64,000 bases of DNA from an uncultured Pelagibacteraceae bacterium (GCA_902610515.1 CACLVZ010000001.1:80001-144000), one strand, 5' to 3'. Positions 30,177 through 39,995 are shown, counted from the stretch's first letter. Translations and numbers: made by a program. The notes: generated by a model from the letters alone, not told the origin.

Positions 30177-30665
30177 TTATTTAAAATTAAATCTTGTTTC
30201 GTTATAATATCTAGCAATCAAAATAGCATCAGATTTATTAACATCTTTCTTTTTAGACAGTTGATTAGACAAAGATGGATACATTTCAATGGCTTTTGTC
30301 CTACTTGAATCTTTGGAAGAATTAATTAATTCAAAATATTTTTTCCATTTTGTGGGTCTAACGAAAAAAATAGGTAGATTTAAAGCAGCACAGATACCTT
30401 TTATCGCTCCAAAAGTTTGGCCGAAATTGAACATGCTTGTCACTCCCTGGCCAGGCATAGCGTTAACTTGCTCAACAACGACAGCTTTCTCCTCACTTTC
30501 CTGAGTATTTTCTTTAATTATGTTAACAAGTTGTGCGCTATTCAGTTGTCTTTTATTTTTTTTTCCTTCTGCCATAACTGGCATATCAAATATTTGAAGA
30601 ACTTTATTATCTTCTAAAATTGCAATTGCGCCGCTTAACCCAGGGTCTATGCCTATTACTCTCAT
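30177..30665 (-). CDS. RuvC-like Holliday-junction resolvase, phage-type variant
   Basis: RNase H-fold nuclease related to RuvC, likely to cut branched DNA. Asp7 in RVIGIDPGLSGAIAILE, Glu65 in AVVVEQVNAMP and Asp141/Asp146 in DVNKSDAILIARYY fit the acidic metal site. However the sequence after strand 1 and the PGQGVTSMFNFGQTFGAI and RPTKWKKYF segments resemble the RuvC-like proteins of phages more than canonical RuvC (which has GIDPGxxxTGWG). 162 residues. It sits between yebC and tolQ, where many proteobacteria have ruvC-ruvA-ruvB; no ruvA or ruvB is here. Whether it replaces RuvC is inference. Confidence 0.75.
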   Translation of the reverse strand: MRVIGIDPGLSGAIAILEDNKVLQIFDMPVMAEGKKNKRQLNSAQLVNIIKENTQESEEKAVVVEQVNAMPGQGVTSMFNFGQTFGAIKGICAALNLPIFFVRPTKWKKYFELINSSKDSSRTKAIEMYPSLSNQLSKKKDVNKSDAILIARYYNETRFNFK

Positions 30666-30667
30666 CT

Positions 30668-31390
30668 TCAGTTATTTAAATTTGCGTTTGTGTATATATT
30701 TTGAACATCATCTAATTCTTCTAGAGCACTTAAAACCTCTATAATTTTTTTGCTTTGATCTTTATTTAAATTTAGATGATTAAGGGCTCTCCATTCTATT
30801 GCTGAATAAGAAAAATTACCTATTTTATTTTCAAGCTCAGATTTAATTTTGTAAAAGTCATCTTTTTCAGTGACAACTTCATGAAAGCCATTGGTTAACA
30901 AACAATCTTTGGCGCCTAGACTTGTTGCCATTTCAAAAGCTTGATCCTCACTAACTTTATCTTTTTCTATGTGAATGACTCCACATCTTTGAAACATATG
31001 TTGAGTTGATCCTGTTTCACCAAGTCTTCCTCCATTTTTTTGAAGAACTGTTCTTATACTAGATGCAGACCTATTCTTATTATCAGTTAGAGTTTCAATT
31101 ATAACAGCTACATTAAAAGGACAAAATCCCTCATATCTTAAATTTTCAAAATTTTTATCATTAGAAAAATCTGATCTATTTATAGCTCTTAAAATATTTT
31201 CCTTTGGCATATTTGCTTGTTTGGCTGCTTGAATAGCAGTTCTCAATCTAGGATTCATATCAGGATCTTTGTCACCTAATTTTGCAGCTACTGTAATTTC
31301 TCTAGAGAGTTTTGAAAATGTTTTTGACCTTTCTTTATCAGCTCTACCTTTTCTATGTTTAATACCTGCCCAATGAGAATGCCCAGCCAT
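30668..31390 (-). CDS. yebC: YebC/PmpR-family protein
   Basis: Conserved protein MAGHSHWAGIKHRKGRADKER at the N-terminus, then AIQAAKQANMPKENILRAI and the central RYEGFCPFNVAVIIETLTDNKNRSASSIRT. Members were described as transcriptional regulators, and more recent work links them to translation of difficult sequences. 240 residues, complete. It precedes the RuvC-like gene by 2 bp, a typical order. Confidence 0.95.
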   Translation of the reverse strand: MAGHSHWAGIKHRKGRADKERSKTFSKLSREITVAAKLGDKDPDMNPRLRTAIQAAKQANMPKENILRAINRSDFSNDKNFENLRYEGFCPFNVAVIIETLTDNKNRSASSIRTVLQKNGGRLGETGSTQHMFQRCGVIHIEKDKVSEDQAFEMATSLGAKDCLLTNGFHEVVTEKDDFYKIKSELENKIGNFSYSAIEWRALNHLNLNKDQSKKIIEVLSALEELDDVQNIYTNANLNN

Positions 31391-31392
31391 AC

Positions 31393-32199
31393 TTATGTCT
31401 CCAGGACTCCACCTTTGATTAACCTTGAAACTTTATTAGCTAAGCCTGTTTGATCATTTGCTTCTACGATGATGCCAGATAATGTGCCAGTGCCCTCTGA
31501 AGGAAAATGTTTAATTGCTGTTTTATCTTTTAAAAATTTTTTTAGGGAATTTTCTTTATTCATCCCTATTACTGAATTGTAATCTCCACACATACCTATA
31601 TCAGTTTGATAAGCAGTCCCTTTATCTAAAATTCTTGTGTCTGCAGTTGGAACGTGGGTATGAGTTCCCACAACACATGTTGATGCTCCGTCAAAAAAAT
31701 GACCTATAGCCATTTTTTCACTTGTGATTTCTCCATGAAAGTCCACTACAGAAAAATCTACATTTTTTTTTAATATAATTTTTTTACAAATATTTTTGGC
31801 AGTTTCAAACACATCTTCTGTTTTTTTCATAAATACATTTCCCATTAAATTAATTACGCCTATTTTATATCTCCTATTTTTTGATAAATATATTCCAAAG
31901 CCTTTTCCAGGTGACCCTTGAGCTAAATTCGCAGGCCTAAGTAATCTATGCTCCTGATCAATATATTTTGCCGTCTCCAATTTATCCCAAATATGATTTC
32001 CCGATGTAATAACATCAATCCCCAATGAAAAAAATTCCTCAGCTATCTCTTTTGTAATACCCTTTCCATCATTCGCAGCGTTCTCTCCATTAATAATGGA
32101 AAAATCAATTTCATTATTTTTAATAATCGAAGTTAGATTTTGCTTAAGAACTTTTCTACCTGACAATCCCATTACATCCCCTAGTATTAGAATTTTCAT
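31393..32199 (-). CDS. ymdB: YmdB-family metallophosphoesterase (TIGR00282)
   Basis: Calcineurin-like phosphoesterase of the YmdB type, reported to hydrolyse 2',3'-cyclic nucleotides in Bacillus. Metal-binding motifs: ILGDVMGLSGRK (Asp8), INGENAANDGKGI, TSGNHIWDK, SVVDFHGEITSEK and VVGTHTHVPTADTRI. 268 residues. Overlaps the upstream cyclo-ligase gene by one base (TAATG). Confidence 0.9.
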   Translation of the reverse strand: MKILILGDVMGLSGRKVLKQNLTSIIKNNEIDFSIINGENAANDGKGITKEIAEEFFSLGIDVITSGNHIWDKLETAKYIDQEHRLLRPANLAQGSPGKGFGIYLSKNRRYKIGVINLMGNVFMKKTEDVFETAKNICKKIILKKNVDFSVVDFHGEITSEKMAIGHFFDGASTCVVGTHTHVPTADTRILDKGTAYQTDIGMCGDYNSVIGMNKENSLKKFLKDKTAIKHFPSEGTGTLSGIIVEANDQTGLANKVSRLIKGGVLET

Positions 32200-32750
32200 T
32201 ATATTATTCCCTTTTCTGTGATTATATAATCTAATTTGAAATCTTTGCTGTTTATTGGAATTTTATTATATTTTTGAAAAGAAAAAGCAACACCAATACT
32301 TAATACTCTTTTATTAAGATTAGAGTATTTATTTAAAGTTTTATCGTAATACCCTTTTCCATATCCGATTCTATTTTTGTTCTTATCAAACGCTATTAAG
32401 GGAACTAAAATAACAGATGGTTCAACTTTTAGAGATTTAATTGGTTCCAAAATTCCATATTTATTTAAACATAAAATATCATTCTTTCTCCATATATGAA
32501 AATCCATTGAATTGCTTTTTTTTATAATTGGTAAAAGAAATTTAAATTTTTCAAAATATTGTATATCAAAAATTTTTAAAACATTGACTTCGAAATTGCT
32601 AGGGTAATATAAAGCAATATTTAAATTTTTTTTGTTTGATCTTTTTTTTATTATTTTTTTTAGTGGATTAAAAAAATTTTCGTTGATACCAAAAAAAAAT
32701 TTTTTTCTTTTAAGCAAATATATTTTTCTGATAGACTTTTTTTTATCCAT
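32199..32750 (-). CDS. 5-formyltetrahydrofolate cyclo-ligase
   Basis: ATP-dependent recycling of 5-formyl-THF to 5,10-methenyl-THF. The C-terminal GYGKGYYDKTLN motif and VPLIAFDKNKNRIGYGKG are diagnostic, with ALYYPSNFEVN near residue 46. 183 residues, very Lys/Phe/Asn-rich. Starts directly at the zapA stop. In E. coli this gene and zapA flank the 6S RNA; here there is no space for it. Confidence 0.88.
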   Translation of the reverse strand: MDKKKSIRKIYLLKRKKFFFGINENFFNPLKKIIKKRSNKKNLNIALYYPSNFEVNVLKIFDIQYFEKFKFLLPIIKKSNSMDFHIWRKNDILCLNKYGILEPIKSLKVEPSVILVPLIAFDKNKNRIGYGKGYYDKTLNKYSNLNKRVLSIGVAFSFQKYNKIPINSKDFKLDYIITEKGII

Positions 32751-33197
32751 TTACTGAATTTTTGACATTGACTCAGTATTAGAGATAATTTTTTCAAGTG
32801 ACTGCGTTGTTTTATCTAGCATGGACTCGTATAATGTATTATTTTTTTCAATAGTTTTTTTAAATTTTTCAAGTTCTTCATTGAGTTTATTGATTTCATT
32901 ATCTTTATCTTTTTTATATTCTATAGCTAAAGATTTTATTTCTTTAAATTTATTTGATATTTGGTCTAATTTAATTTTTTGTTGGGTGATTTTTTGTTTA
33001 AGATCGAAATATTCGTCAATTAATTGGATTGTTGTAATTAATAAAAGTTTATTTTCTCCAATATTGCCTAATTTTTCTTTCAATTCAAAGTATTTTCTAT
33101 CTAAAAATTTAGTTAATTTTTTAAGTGACTCTTCTTGGCCATCATCACAGGACAAAAGATACTCCTTGTTATTAAATTTAATATTTACATTTGCCAT
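32751..33197 (-). CDS. zapA: Cell division protein ZapA
   Basis: FtsZ-ring-associated protein that bundles FtsZ protofilaments. N-terminal [33 protein letters not shown] matches the ZapA globular head; residues about 60-140 form a long coiled coil. 148 residues, longer in the coil than E. coli ZapA. Its start overlaps the end of the coiled-coil gene upstream by 13 bp. Confidence 0.87.
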   Translation of the reverse strand: MANVNIKFNNKEYLLSCDDGQEESLKKLTKFLDRKYFELKEKLGNIGENKLLLITTIQLIDEYFDLKQKITQQKIKLDQISNKFKEIKSLAIEYKKDKDNEINKLNEELEKFKKTIEKNNTLYESMLDKTTQSLEKIISNTESMSKIQ

Positions 33198-33508
33198 TTT
33201 TCTATTTCCGAGACAAGATTTTCAGTTTCTTGACTTAGATCCTCAATTTCTTGATTAAAATTTTCCTCATTATGTATCTTTTTCTTAATTTCTAATTGTA
33301 AATTTATAATTTTGTCTTTCAAATATTTGTGTTCTCTTAACAATTCTTGGTTTTTATTTTCAATTTGAATTTTTTGTCTTAAAATTTCATTTTTTTCAGT
33401 TTTGATTTTTTCTATTTCATAAGAAGGTTGTGAATAAGTTAAGGATATAGAGTTAAGTTTATTTATTAATTGATTTAAATTTTTTTCTTTCTTTTCAATT
33501 ATGCTCAT
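33185..33508 (-). CDS. Small coiled-coil protein, function unknown
   Basis: 107 residues that are almost entirely predicted helix with heptad character (Lys/Glu/Asn/Leu/Ile rich from residue 3 to 105). No enzymatic motif. It starts the operon leading to zapA and overlaps it by 13 bp. Such short coiled-coil proteins upstream of zapA are common in alphaproteobacteria, so a role with ZapA in cell division is a reasonable guess only. Confidence 0.6.
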   Translation of the reverse strand: MSIIEKKEKNLNQLINKLNSISLTYSQPSYEIEKIKTEKNEILRQKIQIENKNQELLREHKYLKDKIINLQLEIKKKIHNEENFNQEIEDLSQETENLVSEIEKWQM

Positions 33509-33527
33509 AATTTATTATATCATATTA

Positions 33528-33556
33528 TTGATATACTTACTTTAAGTCTATATAGG
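33528..33556 (+). promoter_or_regulatory. Predicted sigma-70-type promoter for tkt
   Basis: TTGATA (33528-33533) and TATAGG (33551-33556) are separated by 17 bp, a near-consensus -35/-10 arrangement. The -10 box ends 9 bp before the GTG start of tkt, so the leader would be only a few bases. It stands in the 57-bp divergent gap between the zapA-operon and the glycolytic gene run. Confidence 0.5.
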
Positions 33557-33565
33557 TTATTAAAA

Positions 33566-35548
33566 GTGAGCTTAAATTTTAATCAGTTATCAAACGCAAT
33601 AAGATTTTTATCTATTGACGCTGTTCAGAAGGCAAATTCTGGTCATCCAGGTATGCCTATGGGAATGGCAGATGTTGCGACTGTGTTGTTTAAATACCAC
33701 CTGAGGTTTAATCCAAAAAATCCAGAATGGATTAATAGAGACAGATTTATTTTATCAGCGGGACACGGGTCGATGTTACTTTATTCTTTGCTTCATTTAA
33801 CTGGATATGAAAGTGTATCAATTGAAGATATTAAAAATTTTAGACAACTTAATTCTATATGCGCTGGACACCCTGAGTATCAAAAAGGAACAGGTATTGA
33901 GACAACAACTGGGCCTTTAGGTCAGGGCTTAGGTAACGCAGTTGGAATGGCAATAGCTGAAGAAATTTATAGAAAAAAATTTGGTTCAAATATTATTAAT
34001 AATAAAACTTACGTAATTGCGAGTGACGGGGACTTAATGGAGGGAATTAGTCATGAAGCAATGAGTCTGGCTGGCCATCTTAAATTAAAGAATTTAATAG
34101 TTTTTTTTGACAATAATAAAATTTCAATCGACGGTTCAACATCGCTTAGTGTTTCGGATAATTACAAAAAAAGATTTGAGTCTTACGGTTGGAGTTTCTT
34201 AGAGGTAAATGGTCACAATGAAAAACAAATTTCAAAAGCGATCACAAAAGCATCAAAATCAAAAAAACCTACAATAATATCTTGTAAAACTATAATAGGA
34301 TTTGGATCACCTAATAAATCTGGTAAAGCTTCCTCTCACGGCTCTCCTTTAGGAGATGAAGAAATAGCTTTAGTGAGAAAAAAACTAAAATGGAACAACC
34401 AGCCATTTGAAGTGCCTCAAGAAATAATAGATGAATGGAGAAATATAGGTAACAAGGGTGAGCAACTTGAAAATAAATGGCTTGAAACAGTAAATAAAAA
34501 AAATCCTAAAATTGAAAGTGAACTTAACGGCGCCAATGAGAAATTGGAATTGAACGGTCTAGAAAATTTAATTCGTAAAGAAAAAGATAAATATTTTGAA
34601 TCTAAGCCAAGTTTAGCTACACGACAATGCTCAATGGCCGCTATAGAAAGAATTTCTGCTTTTCTCCCTAAATTAATAGGTGGTTCTGCAGATTTAAGTG
34701 GTTCTAACAATACAAAAACAAATAATTCTAAAATTATAAACTCTAAAAATTTTAATGGAAATTATATACATTACGGAGTTAGAGAACATGGTATGGCAGC
34801 AATTATGAATGGTTTAGCGCTTTATGGAGGTATAATACCTTATGGTGGGACGTTTTTAATATTCTCAGATTATTGTAAACCCTCCATAAGACTCTCTGCT
34901 TTAATGGGTCTTAAGGTAATTTATGTTTTTTCACACGACTCGATTGGTCTTGGTGAAGATGGTCCTACTCACCAACCTATAGAACAACTTACTGGTTTGC
35001 GAGCAATTCCAAATTTAAATGTCTTTAGGCCAGCAGATATTAATGAAACATTTGAATGTTGGGAAATAGCTTTAAAAAGTGAAAATAACCCAAGTGCTAT
35101 TGCTTTATCGAGACAAAAAGTTCCTTACATCAATCCAAGCAATTCTAAAGAGAATAAATGTGAAAAAGGAGCCTATGTCATTAATTTAACTTCGCATGAG
35201 AGTAATGTAATATTAATTGCCTCAGGCACCGAGGTAGAACTTGCATTAAAAGTTCAAAATAAACTTAAAGAAAATAATATCCACTCAAAAGTAGTTTCAA
35301 TGCCATGTATGGAGCTTTTTGATAAACAACCTGAAGATTATCGGAAAGATATTTTAGAGGAAAACTCATTGATCATCACATTAGAAGCTGGAAGTGTAAT
35401 GTCTTGGCAAAAATATATTAAAAATAAAGGTAGCAATTTAGGTATAGATAAATTTGGTGAAAGTGCTCCTTATAAAGAAGTTTACAAACATTTTAAATTA
35501 TCAGAGGAAGATATAACTAATTTTATTCAAAAAAAATTGAGAGAGTAA
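33566..35548 (+). CDS. tkt: Transketolase
   Basis: Thiamine-diphosphate enzyme moving two-carbon units between sugar phosphates. [17 protein letters not shown] (about residues 26-42), the ThDP motif [21 protein letters not shown] and the second-domain [39 protein letters not shown] are intact. The start is GTG at 33566. 660 residues. It leads tkt-pgk-fba; the gap gene usually found between tkt and pgk in proteobacteria is missing from this position. Confidence 0.97.
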   Translation: MSLNFNQLSNAIRFLSIDAVQKANSGHPGMPMGMADVATVLFKYHLRFNPKNPEWINRDRFILSAGHGSMLLYSLLHLTGYESVSIEDIKNFRQLNSICAGHPEYQKGTGIETTTGPLGQGLGNAVGMAIAEEIYRKKFGSNIINNKTYVIASDGDLMEGISHEAMSLAGHLKLKNLIVFFDNNKISIDGSTSLSVSDNYKKRFESYGWSFLEVNGHNEKQISKAITKASKSKKPTIISCKTIIGFGSPNKSGKASSHGSPLGDEEIALVRKKLKWNNQPFEVPQEIIDEWRNIGNKGEQLENKWLETVNKKNPKIESELNGANEKLELNGLENLIRKEKDKYFESKPSLATRQCSMAAIERISAFLPKLIGGSADLSGSNNTKTNNSKIINSKNFNGNYIHYGVREHGMAAIMNGLALYGGIIPYGGTFLIFSDYCKPSIRLSALMGLKVIYVFSHDSIGLGEDGPTHQPIEQLTGLRAIPNLNVFRPADINETFECWEIALKSENNPSAIALSRQKVPYINPSNSKENKCEKGAYVINLTSHESNVILIASGTEVELALKVQNKLKENNIHSKVVSMPCMELFDKQPEDYRKDILEENSLIITLEAGSVMSWQKYIKNKGSNLGIDKFGESAPYKEVYKHFKLSEEDITNFIQKKLRE

Positions 35549-35557
35549 TAGAAGTCG

Positions 35558-36748
35558 ATGGGTGAAATAAATTTCTTTCCTGACGATTTAGAAATCAAAG
35601 ATCAAAAGATAATTCTTAGATTAGACTTAAATGTTCCAATAAAGAACAAAGTTATAAAAGATGATACAAGAATAACTTTATGTTTACCTTTTATAAATAG
35701 ACTAATTGAAAAAAAAGCAAAAATTATAATTATTAGTCATTTAGGTCGACCTAAAGGAATTAATGTGCCTGACCTGTCTTTAATACCTATCTATAAATAT
35801 CTCAAAAATGCTCTTAAAACTAATGTTTATTTTTTTAGAGGGACTTTTGATGGTGAAACTAAAGAAAAATTTTCTCATCTAAAAGGGGGTGAGGTAATAT
35901 TGATTGAAAATATAAGATTTTTTAAAGAAGAAAACGAAGATGGCCAAGATTTTTCAAAAAAGTTAGGTGAACTTGGGGACATTTATATTAATGATGCATT
36001 TTCATGCTCCCATAGGAAACAAGCATCTGTGCATAGTATAACAAAATTTGTAAAAAAAAGTTATGCTGGTCCATTATTAAAAAAAGAAATAACGGCAATA
36101 AATCTTGTTATAAAAAATAAAAAAGAACCAGTCACTTGCATTATCGGAGGATCAAAAATTTCCACAAAGATTAATGTTATTACTAATCTTATAAAAAAAG
36201 TAAACAATATAGTGATTGTTGGGGCAATGGCTAATAATTTCTTTGCTCATAAGAATTTTAAAGTTGGTAAATCTTTAATTGAAAAAAATACAAAAGAGAT
36301 AATAGCAAATATTTATAGAAAAGCAGAGGAACATAATTGTAAAATATTAATACCTGAAGATTGCATGGTCGGAATAGACTTTGAAGGAACTGGTAAAAAT
36401 AAAAATCTTGATGAGATTCAAGAAAATGAAATAATTTTAGATATCGGCCTCAATACAATTAAAAAGATTCAAAAAAAGATTAACGAATCAAATACTGTTT
36501 TGTGGAATGGACCAGCCGGGTATTTTGAAAATAAGAACTTCTTAAAAGGCACATTATCGATTGCGGAAAATATCTCTAAAAATACTATTGAAAAATCTTT
36601 AATATCTATTCTTGGAGGTGGAGACACTCTCGCAGCAATTAATAAAAGTAATGACAAACTTACTTTCTCTCACTTATCAACAGCAGGAGGAGCATTTTTA
36701 GAATACTTAGAAGGAAAAGACTTGCCTGGTATAAGTGTTTTAAAATAA
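35558..36748 (+). CDS. pgk: Phosphoglycerate kinase
   Basis: Interconverts 1,3-bisphosphoglycerate and 3-phosphoglycerate with ADP/ATP. RLDLNVPIKNKVIKDDTRI near the N-terminus, IISHLGRPKG, ENIRFFKEE, the hinge and nucleotide-site LWNGPAGYFE and ILGGGDTLAAI, TAGGAFLEYLEG at the end. 396 residues, complete. 9 bp after tkt and 9 bp before fba. Confidence 0.97.
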   Translation: MGEINFFPDDLEIKDQKIILRLDLNVPIKNKVIKDDTRITLCLPFINRLIEKKAKIIIISHLGRPKGINVPDLSLIPIYKYLKNALKTNVYFFRGTFDGETKEKFSHLKGGEVILIENIRFFKEENEDGQDFSKKLGELGDIYINDAFSCSHRKQASVHSITKFVKKSYAGPLLKKEITAINLVIKNKKEPVTCIIGGSKISTKINVITNLIKKVNNIVIVGAMANNFFAHKNFKVGKSLIEKNTKEIIANIYRKAEEHNCKILIPEDCMVGIDFEGTGKNKNLDEIQENEIILDIGLNTIKKIQKKINESNTVLWNGPAGYFENKNFLKGTLSIAENISKNTIEKSLISILGGGDTLAAINKSNDKLTFSHLSTAGGAFLEYLEGKDLPGISVLK

Positions 36749-36757
36749 ATAATCGCT

Positions 36758-37774
36758 ATGACATTAAATGAAATAGCTAAAAAAATGTGTGCTAAAGGTA
36801 AAGGTATCCTTGCTGCAGATGAAAGTACTGGAACAATAGCTAAAAGATTTAAAAGTATAAATGTTGAAAACATAGAAAAAAATAGACTTTATTTTAGACA
36901 AACTCTTTTTAATTCAAGTGCTATGAAAGATTTTATTGGGGGAGTAATTTTGTTTGATGAAACAATAAGACAAAAAACTACCTCGGGTCCATCAATTCCA
37001 GAATTAATATCAAAACATGGAGCTGTACCTGGAATAAAAGTTGATAAAGGAGCTAAACCACTTGCTGGATCTAGTGATGAAACTGTTACAGAGGGTTTAG
37101 ATGGTTTACGAGAAAGATTAAAAGAGTATTATGACTTAGGTGCGAGATTTACGAAATGGAGAGCTGTCTATAAAATTTCAGATAAATTTCCATCTGCCCA
37201 GTCTATTAAGTCTAATGCACATGCATTAGCAAGATACGCTGCTTTAGTTCAAGAAGCTAAAATGGTACCGATAGTTGAACCAGAAGTTTTGATGGATGGT
37301 TCACATAACATTGATAAATGTTATCAAGTTACAACAAATGTACTTAATGAGTGTTATAACGAACTAGAAATACATAAAGTTGATTTAAGTGGAACTGTTC
37401 TTAAACCTAATATGGTTATACCTGGCGCGGAGTGCAAAGATAAATCTAATGCAGAAGAAATTGCAAAAAAAACTTTAGAATGTTTAAAGAAAAATGTTCC
37501 TGGTGATGTTCCTGGAATTGCCTTTTTATCGGGCGGTCAGTCTGAAATCGAGTCTAGTAAAAATCTTAATGAAATAAACAAAATAAATGATAGTAATTTT
37601 TTAATTACTTTCTCTTATGGAAGAGGGTTGCAAGCAAGTGCATTAAGGGAATTTGGAAAAAATCAAGAAAATACAGAAAATATTCAAAAAGCCTTTAACC
37701 ATAGAGCAAAAATGAATGGTCTGTCATCTAAAGGGGAGTGGTCTGAAGAATTAGAGAAAGAATTTGCGGCCTAA
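36758..37774 (+). CDS. fba: Class I fructose-bisphosphate aldolase
   Basis: Metal-independent (Schiff-base) aldolase of the eukaryote-like class I group: GKGILAADESTGTIAKRF, KWRAVYKIS, PIVEPEVLMDGSH, and the Schiff-base Lys in GTVLKPNMVIPG, with GIAFLSGGQSE and ITFSYGRGLQ. 338 residues. With tkt and pgk it forms a compact sugar-phosphate group that would work in gluconeogenic direction together with ppdK. Confidence 0.96.
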   Translation: MTLNEIAKKMCAKGKGILAADESTGTIAKRFKSINVENIEKNRLYFRQTLFNSSAMKDFIGGVILFDETIRQKTTSGPSIPELISKHGAVPGIKVDKGAKPLAGSSDETVTEGLDGLRERLKEYYDLGARFTKWRAVYKISDKFPSAQSIKSNAHALARYAALVQEAKMVPIVEPEVLMDGSHNIDKCYQVTTNVLNECYNELEIHKVDLSGTVLKPNMVIPGAECKDKSNAEEIAKKTLECLKKNVPGDVPGIAFLSGGQSEIESSKNLNEINKINDSNFLITFSYGRGLQASALREFGKNQENTENIQKAFNHRAKMNGLSSKGEWSEELEKEFAA

Positions 37775-37779
37775 AACAT

Positions 37780-38382
37780 TTGAAGAAATTAGTATACTTA
37801 ATTTCACCTAATAAAATTGATCAGAATTTCTTTGCTAGTTTAGATAAAGTATTATCTTTTAATAATGTGAAATTTTTTCAATTAAGATTAAAAAATTTGA
37901 GTCAAAAAAAACTTCTTAATTTATCTAAAAAAATTATAAAAATTACCACCAAGCATAAAGTTAAGTTTATCATCAATGATAATTTTATTTTAGCATCGAA
38001 AATAAACGCGGATGGGTGTCATATGGGTCAACACGATGGATCGTTTTCAAAAGCAAGAAAAAAACTCAAAAACAAAATATTTGGTATCACATGTCATAAT
38101 TCAAAAAAACTAGCGACTAATGCAATTAAAAATAATGCAAGTTACATTGCCTTTGGATCTTTTTTTAAATCCAAGCTTAAGCAAAATACAATAAAAGCTA
38201 ATATTAATATTTTGAGATGGGCAAAAAAGAACGTAAAGAAACCTATTGTAGCAATAGGTGGAATAAACAATAAAAATTACAAAAAATTAATAAGATCAGG
38301 AGCAAAATATATTGCAATATCAAGTTTTATTTGGGATAACCCAAAATTAAAACCTGAAATAGCAATTAAAAAATTCAAATGA
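37780..38382 (+). CDS. thiE: Thiamine-phosphate synthase
   Basis: Couples HMP-PP to the thiazole phosphate. TIM-barrel motifs: FFQLRLKNLSQKKL (residues about 33-46), FIINDNFILASKINADGCHMGQHDG (the INDxxxxA...DGvHlGQ.D signature), YIAFGSFFKSK and IVAIGGINNKN. 200 residues. The start is TTG at 37780, 5 bp after fba. Overlaps efp by 4 bp. Works with thiD elsewhere in the window. Confidence 0.88.
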   Translation: MKKLVYLISPNKIDQNFFASLDKVLSFNNVKFFQLRLKNLSQKKLLNLSKKIIKITTKHKVKFIINDNFILASKINADGCHMGQHDGSFSKARKKLKNKIFGITCHNSKKLATNAIKNNASYIAFGSFFKSKLKQNTIKANINILRWAKKNVKKPIVAIGGINNKNYKKLIRSGAKYIAISSFIWDNPKLKPEIAIKKFK

Positions 38383-38942
38383 AAATTACAGCAATTGAGA
38401 TAAAACCTGGAATGATAATCGAACATAAAAACGACTATTGGAACGTTTTAAAAACTCAACATGTTAAACCTGGAAAAGGCGGAGCATTCAATCAAGTTGA
38501 ACTTAAGAGTGTAATGAAAGGCACAAAATTAAATGAAAGATTTAGATCTAGCGAAACAATAGAAAAAGCAGAATTAAATGAAAAAAAATTCAATTTTCTA
38601 TACATAGATGGGCAAAATTGTCATTTTATGGATAATAATAGCTTCGAACAAGTAGAATTACCAAAATCTGTTATCGGTGAACAGTTTAAATTATTAAAGG
38701 AAAATATCGAGGTCAAAATTTCATTTATGGAGGATAAGCCTATATCAATGGAGTTACCAACCAATATTGAATGCATTATAGAAACTACTGATGTCGCAAT
38801 AAAAAATCAAACCGCCTCTTCATCATATAAACCCGCAGTTCTAGATTGTGGTTTAAAAATAAACGTACCACCATTTATTGAAAGTGGGGAAAAAATTATT
38901 ATAGATACAAGAACTTTGGAGTATGTAAGGCGGGTAAACTAA
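38379..38942 (+). CDS. efp: Translation elongation factor P
   Basis: Relieves ribosome stalling at polyproline. KOW-like N-terminal domain with the loop HVKPGKGGAFNQVELKSV (tip Lys33), followed by the two OB folds and the C-terminal signature PPFIESGEKIIIDTRTLEYVRRV. 187 residues. Its last base pair set overlaps suhB (TAATG). Confidence 0.96.
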   Translation: MKITAIEIKPGMIIEHKNDYWNVLKTQHVKPGKGGAFNQVELKSVMKGTKLNERFRSSETIEKAELNEKKFNFLYIDGQNCHFMDNNSFEQVELPKSVIGEQFKLLKENIEVKISFMEDKPISMELPTNIECIIETTDVAIKNQTASSSYKPAVLDCGLKINVPPFIESGEKIIIDTRTLEYVRRVN

Positions 38943-39745
38943 TGAGACTAAACTCTCCAAAAATGAATGTAATTACTAATGCATGTTTGAAGGCCTCCAA
39001 ATCTTTGATAAGAGATTTTGGAGAAATCGAAAATTTACAAGTTTCCTCAAAAGGTCCAGGCGATTTTGTTACATCAGCGGACAAAAGAACAGAAAAAATT
39101 CTTATTGAAGAATTGCAAAAAGCTCATCCAAATTTTGGAATAATTACAGAAGAAGCAGGGGTTATAAATCAATCAAATATTGAAAATAGATGGATTATAG
39201 ATCCTATAGATGGGACAATGAATTTTCTTAACGGAATTCCTCAATTTGCTATTTCCGTTGGATATGAGGAAAATAAAGAAATTAAATGTGGTGTAATTTT
39301 TAATCCAATTCTAAACGAGTTCTTTTGTGCGGAAAAGGGAAATGGGGCGTTCTTAAATAATAAAAGAATTAGAGTATCTAAAAAAAAAAATTTGAAAGAA
39401 GCACTTCTAGTAACAGGTGGTCCAAAACAAAACAGTAAAATTCAAAAGAAAATTTTTTCTGAGTATATGAATATATCCGCAAACGTATCAAATGTGAGAA
39501 AATTTGGAAGCGCTGCTTTGGATATGGCCTATGTAGCTTGTGGTAGATTTGATGGTTATTGGCAAAGAGAACTTAATTATTGGGATATTGCTGCTGGGTT
39601 AGTAATTTTGAAAGAGGCGGGTGGATTTGTAGATTTTTATGAAGAAGATAAAAAATTGCCTATCAAAAAGAATATTATTGCCTCTAATTCAATAATACAT
39701 ACGCAACTTAAAGATTTGCTTGATAAAAAAGATATTGTGTCTTAA
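38942..39745 (+). CDS. suhB: Inositol-phosphatase family protein (SuhB-like)
   Basis: Li+-sensitive phosphatase superfamily. Metal motif WIIDPIDGTMNFLNGIPQF near residues 83-101, upstream GDFVTSADKRTEKIL and ITEEAG, and C-terminal NYWDIAAGLVILKEAGG. 267 residues. Known members hydrolyse inositol monophosphate and related phosphates; SuhB also acts in rRNA transcription complexes. The substrate here cannot be read. Placed right after efp, as in other alphaproteobacteria. Confidence 0.93.
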   Translation: MRLNSPKMNVITNACLKASKSLIRDFGEIENLQVSSKGPGDFVTSADKRTEKILIEELQKAHPNFGIITEEAGVINQSNIENRWIIDPIDGTMNFLNGIPQFAISVGYEENKEIKCGVIFNPILNEFFCAEKGNGAFLNNKRIRVSKKKNLKEALLVTGGPKQNSKIQKKIFSEYMNISANVSNVRKFGSAALDMAYVACGRFDGYWQRELNYWDIAAGLVILKEAGGFVDFYEEDKKLPIKKNIIASNSIIHTQLKDLLDKKDIVS

Positions 39746-39770
39746 GTGTTAATATTATAAAACTCCGCAC

Positions 39771-39995
39771 ATGAAAAAAAACATACATCCTGACTATCAC
39801 AAAATTAAAGTTGTAATGACCGATGGTTCTGAATTCGAAACTCGTTCAACTTGGGGAAAAGAAAACGACGTGTTAAAATTAGATATAGACCCAAAATCTC
39901 ATTATGCATGGACAGGAGGTACGCAGAAAATTTTGGATAAAGGTAGGGTGAGTAAATATAATAAGAAATTTAGCAACCTTAGATCGAAAAAATAA
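39771..39995 (+). CDS. rpmE: 50S ribosomal protein L31, cysteine-free form
   Basis: [19 protein letters not shown] and the [25 protein letters not shown] stretch identify L31. There is no cysteine in its 74 residues, so it is the zinc-independent (C-minus) version. 3 bp before the trcR start. Confidence 0.95.
   Translation: MKKNIHPDYHKIKVVMTDGSEFETRSTWGKENDVLKLDIDPKSHYAWTGGTQKILDKGRVSKYNKKFSNLRSKK

Noticed and set aside
32745..32756. 6S RNA between zapA and the formyl-THF cyclo-ligase gene
   Set aside because: In many proteobacteria ssrS lies here, but the two genes abut with no intergenic sequence, so 6S RNA must be elsewhere or absent.
32821..33258. A 145-codon plus-strand frame opposite zapA and the coiled-coil gene
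   Set aside because: Its Ser/Leu/Phe-rich sequence mirrors Lys/Glu/Asn-rich helices on the other strand.
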